Origin: an uncultured Saprospiraceae bacterium
Lineage (GTDB): Bacteria > Bacteroidota > Bacteroidia > Chitinophagales > Saprospiraceae
DNA: 64,000 nucleotides
NCBI GenBank assembly: GCA_937951615.1
Contig: CALFBH010000003.1
Span: 1 to 64,000, forward strand
Direction of reading: 5' to 3'
Shown here: positions 52,624 through 63,588 of the stretch, one piece after another
Numbering within the stretch: position 1 is the stretch's first letter
Layout: the number at the start of each line of letters is the position of its first letter
The notes under the pieces: generated by a model
The model's database searches: none
What the model saw: only the letters and a program-made list of their open reading frames with translations
Told to the model about the DNA's origin: nothing
Position numbers and translations under genes: made by a program

Positions 52624-52787
52624 TACTTTTTTATAATTTTATTTTACTCCGTCGAAAAAATCTTGGCAGATTAAAACTTAAACTCAAGAAGAAATATTTT
52701 AGCTTATTGATTCAGTTTGTCTATTGCTAAGTCCTAAGAAAATAAACTTTGCGTCTTAGCGTCTCTGCGAGAAAAATAGCTGATTTA

Positions 52788-53180
52788 CTAATTTGCCTTG
52801 CCCGCTGTGTCAGTTCTCCTAACGGTTTTCAACTCAAGCCACACCACAATAAGCACAACTACAAACTCCAGCAAAAAATAACTTACGCCCAAACCAGTTA
52901 ATTTTGGATAGTGATGAATGAGTAAGCCAATAGAAGCACACAGGTATAGCAGATTAGCATAGGCAATAATTTTCAGAAAAGTCCGCCAATTTTCCTTAAT
53001 CTTAAAATAGCAGATAAAATCATAAACAGCAAATACGCAGGGAGCGAAAGATAAACCGTAGAGTACTTTTCTAGGCATTCCAAACGCACTTTCAAATTGT
53101 ACTAAAATGACGCCCAGCAAAAAAGCAGATAATAATGCGCCAAAACCATCTAGCAAAAATAACTTCTTTGAATCTAACAT
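52788..53180 (-). CDS. Small membrane protein, four helices
   Basis: The 130-residue product has four predicted membrane helices and short loops. It starts MLDSKKLFLLDGFGALLSAFLLGVIL and contains FGMPRKVLYGLSFAPCVFAVYDFICY, a pattern seen in unnamed Bacteroidota membrane proteins. No function is known. It stands alone between repeat-rich gaps. Confidence 0.72.
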   Translation of the reverse strand: MLDSKKLFLLDGFGALLSAFLLGVILVQFESAFGMPRKVLYGLSFAPCVFAVYDFICYFKIKENWRTFLKIIAYANLLYLCASIGLLIHHYPKLTGLGVSYFLLEFVVVLIVVWLELKTVRRTDTAGKAN

Positions 53181-53182
53181 AT

Positions 53183-53300
53183 TAAGTTTATCCCGATAAT
53201 TATCGGGAAAGTTTAAGTTTAAACATGGAAAGCGTGGCGTGTACTTTTAGCCACGAATGCATAAATATAGCTCATTCGTGTATTCGTGGCTAACCCATGT
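53183..53300. repeat. Mixed dispersed repeats
   Basis: A TTTAAG unit interrupted by the palindrome CCCGATAATTATCGGG is followed by TTAGCCACGAATGCATAAA and CATTCGTGTATTCGTGGC as an inverted pair. These are well-known kinds of dispersed bacterial repeat. No gene is present. Confidence 0.7.
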
Positions 53301-53310
53301 AACAGGAAAT

Positions 53311-55887
53311 TTATTTTTTCACTTCAAAAGCCTTAGTCTCGCCGCCATGTTCTGCTTCAATGGTATAATAATAAGTCCCATTTTCCAAGTCCGCACGATC
53401 AATACTCAGCTTATATATGCCTCGACTTTGAACAGCATCTTTTTCCAAGACGCGCACAAGCTGACCGTTTTTATCACTAATAAAGATATCGATTTTTTCG
53501 TTTCCTGTCAATTGATAAAACAATTTGACATTGCCATCTTCTAATTGTTTGATGTCTCCCTGGAGGATACGTTTCGCAGAAGGTTTGGGGTCTGCATTAT
53601 TGGTGCGATAAGCAGCGATTGGAGAAGTATAAGCAGCAGTAGGGCAGACTTCCCTGATTTCGGCTGTAAAATCAGCTCCAACCATTGCTTCAAAATCATA
53701 TTCCAGACAAATATTCTCACCTGCTCTATAAGTCATATCTGTTGGGGCATCAATTTGGCTAGTCGATAAAATAGACGCGCTGGCAGTTTGTAAATGCAGC
53801 CCGCCTGTATAATTATCAGTCAAGACAAGATTGGGCGCAGCATCAATACATACGGTACGATATTCGTCATCTATTAAGCCAATTTGACTGTACGGAATTG
53901 AGCCGATGCAAGAATAGCCTGCATAAGAAGTCGCTGCTGCAATTTGTGCAAGACTGGCATTGTCCAAACTGATACCCGCATCAGAATGATTGGTGCCTAA
54001 ACTAACCCCCCAATCTGTTGCTGTAGCCGCATTGATGTCCACGATAGTCGGCGTATTGATGCCTACATTACAATCAATCTGACAGCCATTCGGTAAATCA
54101 TGTGGATAATCAGGCTCTAAAATATCAACAATACTTGGATATTGCGTACTCCAGGGTGGACTTTGATAAGGAACGGAAAGTACTCGATTGACCAAGCCCG
54201 TATTGGTCAGATTATAGCCTCTCGAAACGCCTCTATTGTCAATATGAACCGTTTTTTCGCAATCAATAGAAAGGTTATTATGCGCATTTACATCATGTCC
54301 ACCTCCGATAAAAACGCCGACATCTATGCCTTGAAAAATATTATTGTGAATCTCATCGCCACTGTCTCCATCATCGAAATACATGCCGTGTGCCTGCGGT
54401 GAACTGTGGACATAATTGTAGCGAAACACAGAACCATAACTCGTCCAGTCATTCCAGGAATAAAAAGCCCCCATGTCATTCGAGACCCGACAAATATCAT
54501 AAATTTCGTTATACTCAAAAATATGATTATTGCCGCAAAACTCAATGCCGACATGCGGTGTTCCATGGATTTTATTATGGGCAACATACATGCCGACATT
54601 ATTATCATCGTATTTTCTAGGTATCTGTACCGCTGGCGCGTAGATAACTTTTACTTTCCCAAATTCGTAAATGTGATTGTTTACAGCTGTATGTCCTGCA
54701 TGGGAGAGGGTTTGCCGATTTCCGCCTGATAAATAAATACCACCTGCACCCAGATCATGAATGTCATTACTGACAATATCGTGGCTACTGCCATCAAAAA
54801 CCTGAACGGCATCGAGAATGAAGTTTTTGATTTCACAACCTGCGACCAGATTGTCATAACCTCCGTTGATTTGAATGGCTGAACCTAGTCCGTAATCAAA
54901 TTCCAAATCAATAATATCTACATAATCTACATCGTCTAATTTGAAAATCGGAATATTCTGGTCGAGAATACTGACTTCCGTAGCTGTTGCCGGTAGCCAG
55001 ATATACAACATATTGGTATTGAAATTAACTGCCCATTCGCCTTCTCTATCTATTTCTTCCAATAAATTAATCGCCATATATCGCTCCATTCCATTTCCTG
55101 CTGGTCTAGTATATTTGTCGCCTATTCCGCCAGGTACAGAAGTGGTTTGTGTAACAATTCGATTCAGCGTATCAATAGAGGCTGTACGCACCGCATCATA
55201 TTGCCAGGCAACTCGCCAATAGCCTTGAAACCATAAACCATCATTCACAGCTTCCATCCAGCGACTATGCCGATCACCTCTGTATTTAAAAATGCCCGGA
55301 CTGTCATTTTGCAAAACAGTATGCATGGTCATCATCGAATCATTTGGATAACGAGATAGAGGCAATTGTCCGTCCAAGTCGGTATAAATTTGAAATAAAT
55401 CCTGATTAGCTGCTGGAAAATAATCGGGCCAAGTATCCATATTTTGCACGCCAAGTGCAGCCAAGTCCAGCGTTTTGATTTGCCAGGATGCTGCAGGATC
55501 AATACGTGCCAATAAAGCCAGATCAGTCAGCGGTGCAAATGAAGAAACGGGAATAGCTTTATTTAAATGTAATTTTGCCTGATGCTTATTGAGTGCTTTG
55601 TAGCTGATTCGGGCTGACGCCGTTCCGCCATCCTGGCTGGATAATTCAAAACTACTGTTCAGAAAATAATCTCCATCCATCAGCCAGACGCTTACCGTTC
55701 CTGGCGTCGAAATTGTTCGGATTTCATCTCTTGCGCGTTCCAGCGTTTTAAATGGAGCAGTCGTCGAAAGTCCTGAATTTAAATCATCTCCTGTTGGGGA
55801 AACATATAATTCTAGGTCGGACTGGGCAAAGGCTGCTTGTGTTTGTAGTATGTATACAAACAGCATTATCATAGCATTTCTTAACAT
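53311..55887 (-). CDS. Secreted right-handed beta-helix protein with T9SS sorting domain
   Basis: The 858-residue product has a signal peptide. The opening YVSPTGDDLNSGLSTTAPFKTLERARDEI is typical of parallel beta-helix carbohydrate-active proteins. A long ladder of beta-helix rungs follows at about 300-560 (NNHIYEFG, VAHNKIHGTPHVGIEFCGNN, IHNNIFQGIDVGVFIGGGHD), and the end is a Por-type domain (GQLVRVLEKDAVQSRGIYKLSIDRADLENGTYYYTIE). It may bind or degrade polysaccharide outside the cell. Catalytic residues cannot be assigned. Confidence 0.85.
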   Translation of the reverse strand: MLRNAMIMLFVYILQTQAAFAQSDLELYVSPTGDDLNSGLSTTAPFKTLERARDEIRTISTPGTVSVWLMDGDYFLNSSFELSSQDGGTASARISYKALNKHQAKLHLNKAIPVSSFAPLTDLALLARIDPAASWQIKTLDLAALGVQNMDTWPDYFPAANQDLFQIYTDLDGQLPLSRYPNDSMMTMHTVLQNDSPGIFKYRGDRHSRWMEAVNDGLWFQGYWRVAWQYDAVRTASIDTLNRIVTQTTSVPGGIGDKYTRPAGNGMERYMAINLLEEIDREGEWAVNFNTNMLYIWLPATATEVSILDQNIPIFKLDDVDYVDIIDLEFDYGLGSAIQINGGYDNLVAGCEIKNFILDAVQVFDGSSHDIVSNDIHDLGAGGIYLSGGNRQTLSHAGHTAVNNHIYEFGKVKVIYAPAVQIPRKYDDNNVGMYVAHNKIHGTPHVGIEFCGNNHIFEYNEIYDICRVSNDMGAFYSWNDWTSYGSVFRYNYVHSSPQAHGMYFDDGDSGDEIHNNIFQGIDVGVFIGGGHDVNAHNNLSIDCEKTVHIDNRGVSRGYNLTNTGLVNRVLSVPYQSPPWSTQYPSIVDILEPDYPHDLPNGCQIDCNVGINTPTIVDINAATATDWGVSLGTNHSDAGISLDNASLAQIAAATSYAGYSCIGSIPYSQIGLIDDEYRTVCIDAAPNLVLTDNYTGGLHLQTASASILSTSQIDAPTDMTYRAGENICLEYDFEAMVGADFTAEIREVCPTAAYTSPIAAYRTNNADPKPSAKRILQGDIKQLEDGNVKLFYQLTGNEKIDIFISDKNGQLVRVLEKDAVQSRGIYKLSIDRADLENGTYYYTIEAEHGGETKAFEVKK

Positions 55888-56104
55888 GGTGTAGTAATTG
55901 GTTATTAATTAGGAATTGATGTAATATGATACGGGGTGTCAGTAATTTTGTTGCTGATTGGTCTAAAGATAAGAATGTTTGTAAATACAAATAAAAAAGC
56001 ACCTCCGAAAATCGAAGATGCTTCTATATCAATAACGAGAAAGAAAAGAGGTCGTTGAGCAAAGCGAAACGCCCCATTCATCATTCATCGTTTATCATTC
56101 ATCA
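55888..56104. other. Intergenic gap with TCATTCATC repeat
   Basis: The gap contains a GGTCGTTGAGCAAAGCGAAAC relic of the conserved-loop hairpin family (56051-56071) and TTCATCATTCATCGTTTATC units at 56077-56106 reaching the sod stop codon. No gene is visible. Confidence 0.5.
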
Positions 56105-56713
56105 TTACTTAGCTGCTGCAAAACGAGCTGCTACTGCATCCCAGTCAATAACATTGAAAAATGCAGACACGTAGTCAGGACGACGGTTTTGGTAATTCAG
56201 GTAATAAGCATGTTCCCATACATCCAGTCCGAGGACAGGTGTACCACGTTCTTCAGCAATATCCATCAGTGGATTATCCTGATTAGGCGTAGAAGTAACA
56301 GCCAGTGAGTCATCAGCTTTTACGATCAACCAAGCCCAGCCCGAACCAAAACGAGTTTTAGCCGCTGCACTGAAAGCATCTTTAAAGCCATCAAAAGAAC
56401 CAAATGCTTTGTCGATAGCCGCACCCAAGTCGCCAGAAGGCGTTCCGCCACCTTTAGGAGACATGACTGACCAGAACAAACTGTGGTTGTAAAAGCCACC
56501 GCCATTATTGCGAACACCACCAGAGTGACCAGAAACGCCAGCGAGAATATCTTCGATAGACTTGTCAGCCAAATCCGTGCCTTCAATAGCTGCATTCAGT
56601 TTGTTGGTATATCCATTATGATGTTTGCCGTGGTGAATTTGCATTGTCTTTTCATCAATATGAGGAGCTAATGCATCGTGTGCGTAGGGTAAATCAGGAA
56701 GTTTAAATGCCAT
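56105..56713 (-). CDS. sodA: Superoxide dismutase, Mn-type
   Basis: The 202-residue product has the Fe/Mn-SOD layout: [14 protein letters not shown] near residue 27, NHSLFW near 80 and [15 protein letters not shown] near 165, giving the three His and one Asp metal ligands. The segment PNQDNPL supplies the Gln that marks Mn-type enzymes, while [11 protein letters not shown] lacks the Gln found there in Fe enzymes. There is no signal peptide, so it is cytoplasmic. It is monocistronic with a TAnnTTTG element upstream. Confidence 0.95.
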   Translation of the reverse strand: MAFKLPDLPYAHDALAPHIDEKTMQIHHGKHHNGYTNKLNAAIEGTDLADKSIEDILAGVSGHSGGVRNNGGGFYNHSLFWSVMSPKGGGTPSGDLGAAIDKAFGSFDGFKDAFSAAAKTRFGSGWAWLIVKADDSLAVTSTPNQDNPLMDIAEERGTPVLGLDVWEHAYYLNYQNRRPDYVSAFFNVIDWDAVAARFAAAK

Positions 56714-56802
56714 AATATTTTTTACTTTTTGTTAATTTTAAATGTGTTGTTGTATTAGGTGGTGTTGATGTGTTGTCGTGACCACTGTACTTTTAACAGC
56801 CG

Positions 56803-56810
56803 CAAAGATA
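56803..56810 (-). promoter_or_regulatory. Promoter -7 element of sodA
   Basis: The minus strand reads TATCTTTG, an exact TAnnTTTG match about 90 bases ahead of the ATG. A GTGTTG-type repeat (56740-56782) fills the leader between them. Confidence 0.5.
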
Positions 56811-56860
56811 AAGAAGTTTTGAATTTTTATAGTAAATATTTGAACCTTACTTCTTCCGAA

Positions 56861-56902
56861 GCATACGTTTACTAAACCTTCGTAGGTTTAGTAAACGTAT
56901 GC
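56861..56902. repeat. 19-bp hairpin with TTTACTAAACC arms
   Basis: GCATACGTTTACTAAACCT and its reverse complement enclose a 4-base loop. Related arms occur in the hairpins at 33384-33422 and 61164-61213, so this is a dispersed hairpin family and also a possible bidirectional terminator. Confidence 0.7.
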
Positions 56903-56925
56903 GCTGCGCAATTCTCATCATATCT

Positions 56926-57081
56926 TTATGGACAATCCACATCGTTCACAGTTAGACTGGCTGGACCTTCCAAACTACAATTGAGTCCGATGACCAGCTT
57001 TTGAGACTTAAGAGATAAGCTGTGCGCTGGTGGGGCAATGACATTTTGTAATTCTATTTCGTCTTTCGCAACAAATGTCAT
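56926..57081 (-). CDS. Small ORF or remnant, 51 residues
   Basis: ATG at 57081 opens a frame MTFVAKDEIELQNVIAPP... ending VDCP. The style (F-x-A-x-D-x-I-x-L) resembles the adhesive C-terminal parts of Bacteroidota secreted proteins, so this may be the last piece of a lost gene and not a separate one. It has no signal peptide. It is otherwise the only coding-like stretch in the 408-base gap 56714-57121. Confidence 0.3.
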   Translation of the reverse strand: MTFVAKDEIELQNVIAPPAHSLSLKSQKLVIGLNCSLEGPASLTVNDVDCP

Positions 57082-57121
57082 GTCTTGTATTAAAATATTT
57101 TTTCTAAGTTATGAGTGTGAA

Positions 57122-59224
<2,103 letters not shown>

Positions 59225-59597
59225 TCATACCATTACACCATTTGAATAGAGCCGCCAAAATAACAAAAGCCTGTTTATTATTTTACACAAACAGGATTTT
59301 TGTTGATTTGTTGTTGTTTATGCTTAATTCCGCAAAGCAGAAGCACTGTAGCCCAGGCATTTTTGTCCGTATCTGTAAAACAGACTATTCTATAGGCTTT
59401 TTTATTAAAATATTTCATTGCCAGCGCATTAGAAGCCTGTATTGAGCGGGGTCGAAATGGAGAGAGTTTAGCCATTTTGAAAAGTACGTAGGAGTTTGTG
59501 TTATAGCGATTGTATTTAATATATTTACACTTCAAAAAACGCGAAGGTTTCAGCCTTTGTACTTTTTGCATACATTTTCTATCTAAAATAAATACAG

Positions 59598-61061
59598 ATG
59601 AAGCTCAAATTTATTCTTCTGCTGCTGCTATGCTGTGGACTCTTTAAACTAAGCACCGCACAATGCCCCACATCCAGTATCACACTAAGTACACAGGCAG
59701 ATATTGATAATTTTTCGACCGACTATCCTGGCTGTACGATGATTCCTGCTGGGGTAGATGTCACGATTCAGGACGATAATAATGGCATAGATAATATTAC
59801 CAATCTAAATGGTCTTAGCCAGCTAACTTCTATTGGCGAAGACCTTAGTATTATTGATAATGCTGTCTTAACGAACATAGACGGTCTTAGTCAGTTGACT
59901 TCTATTGGTGTATTCTTTTTCATTAGTGAGAATGCTGTCTTAACGAACGTAGACGGTCTTAGTCAGTTGACTTCTATTGGCGGAAGTTTTTTTATTTATC
60001 GTAGCGATGCCTTAACGAACTTGGACGGTCTTAGTCAACTGGCTACTATTGGCGGATTCCTTTTCATGCGTGAGAATACTGCCTTAACGAACTTGGATGG
60101 TCTTAGTCAACTGACTTCTATTGGCGGAAACCTTTTCATGCGTACGAATGCTGCCTTAACCAACGTAGACGGTCTTAACCAGCTGACTTCTGTTGGCGGA
60201 TTCCTTGCCATTTCTCAAAATAATGCCTTAACGAATGTAGATGGTCTTAGTCAACTGACTTCTATTGGCGAACAGCTTGGCATTAATAATAATAATGTCT
60301 TAACGAATATAGATGGTCTTAGCCAGCTGACTTCTGTTGGCGGCGGCATTTATGTTGAAGATAATCTCGCTTTAACGAATGTAGATGGTCTTAGCCAGGT
60401 GACTTCTATTCCTGACGGCCTTCGTATTAATGATAATGCTGCCTTAACGAACGTAAATGGTCTTAGCCAGGTGACTTCTGTTGGCGGAAGCCTTCGTATT
60501 AATGATAATGCTGCCTTAACGAACGTAGATGGTCTTGGTCAGGTGACTTCTGTTGGCGGAGACCTTGAAGTTCAAAATAATGCCTCACTGAATCAATGCT
60601 GCGCTTTTTGCCCTTTATTTGCCGCTGATGCTCTTGATGCTACGGTCATTGACGGTACGATTACTATTCAAAATAACCTTACCGACTGCAATAGTGAAGC
60701 AGAAATCAATGCCTGTAGTCCATGTGGGCTTGCACCTGTACCTACGCTAGGACAATGGGGACTTATCCTACTGGCTTTATTGCTGCTGAATATCGGCGTT
60801 TTATCTATTTATCAAAGTCGCTACCAAGTGGCTGGTGTTTCTGGGGCTTATTTTTCTAGTATGACTATGGGGATTACTACGGTGCTGACGGATAGAAAAG
60901 CTTTCTTGAAGCAATACGTATTTGCTGCGGTGTTTATTGTGATTTTATTTGCGATAAGCAGCTTATTCTTCGGCTATGGACTGATGCCTTTTGATGTACC
61001 GGGTAGTATTTTGGCGGCTGGTTTATTGGCTTTTTGTATGCGGACGCTGGAACTGAGGTAG
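59598..61061 (+). CDS. Secreted repeat protein with internal IPTL-type motif
   Basis: The 487-residue product has a signal peptide (MKLKFILLLLLCCGLFKLSTAQ). Eleven 24-residue repeats of the form LTNVDGLSQLTSIGGxLxIxxNxA follow (about residues 67-331), which build a solenoid like the receptor L-domain/leucine-rich proteins. A Cys-rich part ends with VPTLGQWGLILLALLLL, an IPTL-CTERM-type sorting motif. Unlike classical cases the motif is not terminal: about 80 more residues with two further hydrophobic helices follow. It probably sits at the cell surface; its processing enzyme is unknown. Confidence 0.8.
   Translation: MKLKFILLLLLCCGLFKLSTAQCPTSSITLSTQADIDNFSTDYPGCTMIPAGVDVTIQDDNNGIDNITNLNGLSQLTSIGEDLSIIDNAVLTNIDGLSQLTSIGVFFFISENAVLTNVDGLSQLTSIGGSFFIYRSDALTNLDGLSQLATIGGFLFMRENTALTNLDGLSQLTSIGGNLFMRTNAALTNVDGLNQLTSVGGFLAISQNNALTNVDGLSQLTSIGEQLGINNNNVLTNIDGLSQLTSVGGGIYVEDNLALTNVDGLSQVTSIPDGLRINDNAALTNVNGLSQVTSVGGSLRINDNAALTNVDGLGQVTSVGGDLEVQNNASLNQCCAFCPLFAADALDATVIDGTITIQNNLTDCNSEAEINACSPCGLAPVPTLGQWGLILLALLLLNIGVLSIYQSRYQVAGVSGAYFSSMTMGITTVLTDRKAFLKQYVFAAVFIVILFAISSLFFGYGLMPFDVPGSILAAGLLAFCMRTLELR
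59799..60590 (+). repeat. Eleven 72-base tandem repeats inside the gene
   Basis: The units share GGTCTTAGYCARCTGACTTCT and GCCTTAACGAACGT words, with variable DNA between. Adjacent units 9, 10 and 11 are the most alike, so recent expansion by recombination is likely. Confidence 0.85.
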
Positions 61062-61163
61062 GAGGACTGAATTGTGAATTGATATAATTGCTAAATGGTG
61101 TGACTAAGATCTTGTTATCATGTAGTCATACAGTTATCAAAATACAAAAAGCTCCTGAACATA

Positions 61164-61213
61164 GGTTTAGCAAACTTGCTTCTCGCGAGGTCTTCGCGCA
61201 AGTTTACCAAACC
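61164..61213. repeat. Hairpin with GGTTTAGCAAACTTGC arms
   Basis: GGTTTAGCAAACTTGC and GCAAGTTTACCAAACC pair with one mismatch around an 18-base GC-richer loop. It lies between two convergent genes and may end transcription of both. Confidence 0.65.
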
Positions 61214-61232
61214 GTCGAACTCTGATACTTGC

Positions 61233-61595
61233 TTACTTATACACTATACGAATCCCTTCTCTCCAGCCTACTGCCGTTGTTGGGTCTTGACCTCTGGCAT
61301 AGGTGTTTGCTCTCCATTCTGACGATGGCTTTGAAGGTTGCATAATCCATTTGTTTGTTTTGCTTTTATAAAAGATATAATGCTCACTGCCATTTCTTTT
61401 ATAAACTGCGCCTGACTCGAAGTATTTACCATTATAATTGTTATCCTTATGTCCTGAAACGAAGAGTGAAGGACCTCTGCAAATTGAGCATTTCTTAGGA
61501 ACGCCCGGATTTGGGTCACCAAAAGTAGCATTAGTACATGGTGTGCCATTAGGAACAGTTTTTACAGTAAATTTTCCATTTGCGCCATAGCGCAC
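61233..61595 (-). CDS. Secreted-domain fragment, N-terminus missing
   Basis: The frame is open from 61709 to the stop at 61233 but has no ATG; GTG at 61595 (RYGANGKFTVKTV) gives 120 residues. The open part upstream reads WKTVAQEGQSLNIRGTQAVRYGAN, continuous in style with the rest, so the true domain starts earlier and its start and signal peptide have been lost. The sequence VRYGA..., CTNATFGDPNPGVPKKC resembles a small lectin-like secreted domain seen in fungal and bacterial proteins. It is probably a truncated gene or a piece once fused to a neighbour. Confidence 0.45.
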   Translation of the reverse strand: MRYGANGKFTVKTVPNGTPCTNATFGDPNPGVPKKCSICRGPSLFVSGHKDNNYNGKYFESGAVYKRNGSEHYIFYKSKTNKWIMQPSKPSSEWRANTYARGQDPTTAVGWREGIRIVYK

Positions 61596-61767
61596 TGCTT
61601 GTGTACCTCGGATGTTTAGGGATTGTCCTTCCTGGGCAACGGTTTTCCAGCCTTTAGCTTTTGTTTTTGCTAATAAACTGATTGTTAGTTTTTTATATAA
61701 ATTAAATCCCTATTAGCTTTTGATGAAAACATCAGGGTAAATAAGTGTTTTTTATATGATTTTTATA

Positions 61768-61808
61768 TAAAAAAAGCCTTCCCAAATCATTTGAGAAGGC
61801 TTTTGCAA
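61768..61808 (-). terminator. Intrinsic terminator of the PLAT/aerolysin-like gene
   Basis: On the minus strand AAAAGCCTTC, a 13-base loop and GAAGGCTTTT are followed by further T residues. It lies 83-123 bases after the stop at 61891. Confidence 0.8.
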
Positions 61809-61890
61809 AATTGCGAGATGATTGCTTACTTATAAAAAAGACAGCTCCTTCACTCAAAAAATCATCTCTGACATATTTTAAACCGAAGTA

Positions 61891-63588
61891 CTATTGAATA
61901 ACGATGTTTCTACCTCGTCTGACAGCAATTTCATCTTTACCATCGCCATTCCAGTCACCTACCAAGTATTCATCTTCTTGATTGCCGTTACCAAAAGTCA
62001 CTACTTTATCCCTAACGCCGTCAAAGTTAAAGTCCATGATAATTTGGTTGCCTCTCCTGACGGCAATATTGTCTTTGCCATCACCATTCCAGTCACCTAC
62101 TATGTATTCATCTTCTCCATTTCCAGTACCATAACTTTGTGTTTTTTCACTATTGACTCCATTGCCGAAATCCATCAAAATTTGGTTGCCTCTTCTGACG
62201 GCAATATTGTTCTTTCCATCGCCGTTCCAGTCACCTACTAAGTAAGCATCTTCTTGATTGCCTTTGCCGTAACCAACTGTTTTTTCACTATTGACTCCAT
62301 TACCGAAATCCATCAAAATTTGGTTGCCTCTCCTGACAGCAATATTGTCCTTACCGTCACCATTCCAGTCACCTACTAAGTATTCATCTTCTTGATTGCC
62401 TTTGCCATAACCAATTGTTTTAGTGCTAGGAGCAGGTGTGGAAGGGCTATTTCTTTCATATACCCAACCTTTCGAAATCCACATGTTTTTATAGTTGCGA
62501 ATAATATCGTCTTTTACTGCTGGATCAGCATATTTTAGCCATTCATTTTCGATAGTTGTCCATGCGAGAGGTACTACTTTTCCATTTGATTTTCTAGGAA
62601 TATATAGAAATTTATCAGATCCAATTGGCATAATCTCACTATCCAGAGACCTAACAATTCTGCTCTCATTACCATCGGTAAATACTTGCGCTCCATACTT
62701 GATTTCAAACACAATCTTTTTGAAAACGTAAGAGTTGGCAGGTGCAATGAAGCCCCAATTGTAAATCGAACTTCTCATATTTTCTCTACCTTCTTCACTC
62801 GTGTTGCTAATTGCCTGACTCCAAGAAGCACTTACCTCTGCTCCAAATTTGCCATAAACTGTCTCAGGAGATTCATAGGAAACTGTTAAAGACGCTCCTA
62901 CTGAATTCTCTTTGGTTTTGGACATGCTAATACTCTCTGCGAAACTCCAACTTTCTTCAAAACGCATGATTTCTTGATTTACAGAGGGATGAAGATTTTC
63001 ACCAAAATTGACCTTTGTATATAAAATCCTATCGATTTTCTTCTGTCCATTTGGAGTAACTGTTATTCTTGGTTTTTTGCTGTAAGTAGGGGTAATACTC
63101 ACAGGGTCAGTCATCGCACAGGCAGATTTGCTTTTACCAAACCATTTATTGCATACAAATTCATAATATCCACCTTCTGCATCTTTTTCATAGAAAGTCT
63201 TGCCTTTCGTCACATAGATATATTCAGCCATCCAATTTCCATCCCACCCAATGATGCATCTTTTTATTTCTACTTTAATTTTTGTAATGTTTCCTACATC
63301 ACTTTTGCCTGTGATAGAAAAATTATCAATTCCGTTTCGTTTCTTACTACTATTTCGCACCCAGAATTTTCCAGTTGAACCATCCGTACCAATAATTTCC
63401 AGTCGAATATCATTGTTGCACCCTGCACCATACTGATCTGCCGTTTTCAATCTGATGTGGTAATCTGTTGCTTGTGCAAAAGAAGTGCTGGTTAAAAGGC
63501 AAAATGCCATTAAAAGTAAGGTGCTGAAGATGCGAGGGGTAATTTTTTTTGAAGATTTTGTTGTTGTTAATTCTGTGAAATTTTTCAT
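61891..63588 (-). CDS. Secreted toxin candidate: PLAT-like, aerolysin-like pore and FG-GAP repeats
   Basis: The 565-residue product has a signal peptide (to about residue 39). A PLAT/LH2-like domain follows (YHIRLKTADQYGAGCNNDIRLEIIGTDGSTG) to about 150. The middle part (about 165-310) has alternating polar/hydrophobic Ser/Thr-rich strands (FAESISMSKTKENSVGASLTVSYE, GKFGAEVSASWSQAISNTSEE) as in aerolysin/ETX-MTX2 pore formers. Four tandem FG-GAP-like repeats (YLVGDWNGDGKDNIAVRRGNQI) fill 385-565. Such repeats form surface-binding propellers. No T9SS domain is visible, so it may leave the cell by another route. Confidence 0.7.
   Translation of the reverse strand: MKNFTELTTTKSSKKITPRIFSTLLLMAFCLLTSTSFAQATDYHIRLKTADQYGAGCNNDIRLEIIGTDGSTGKFWVRNSSKKRNGIDNFSITGKSDVGNITKIKVEIKRCIIGWDGNWMAEYIYVTKGKTFYEKDAEGGYYEFVCNKWFGKSKSACAMTDPVSITPTYSKKPRITVTPNGQKKIDRILYTKVNFGENLHPSVNQEIMRFEESWSFAESISMSKTKENSVGASLTVSYESPETVYGKFGAEVSASWSQAISNTSEEGRENMRSSIYNWGFIAPANSYVFKKIVFEIKYGAQVFTDGNESRIVRSLDSEIMPIGSDKFLYIPRKSNGKVVPLAWTTIENEWLKYADPAVKDDIIRNYKNMWISKGWVYERNSPSTPAPSTKTIGYGKGNQEDEYLVGDWNGDGKDNIAVRRGNQILMDFGNGVNSEKTVGYGKGNQEDAYLVGDWNGDGKNNIAVRRGNQILMDFGNGVNSEKTQSYGTGNGEDEYIVGDWNGDGKDNIAVRRGNQIIMDFNFDGVRDKVVTFGNGNQEDEYLVGDWNGDGKDEIAVRRGRNIVIQ

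Noticed and set aside
59799-60590. Possible CRISPR or intergenic satellite
   Set aside because: The 72-base units are in frame and encode a 24-residue protein repeat within one long gene.
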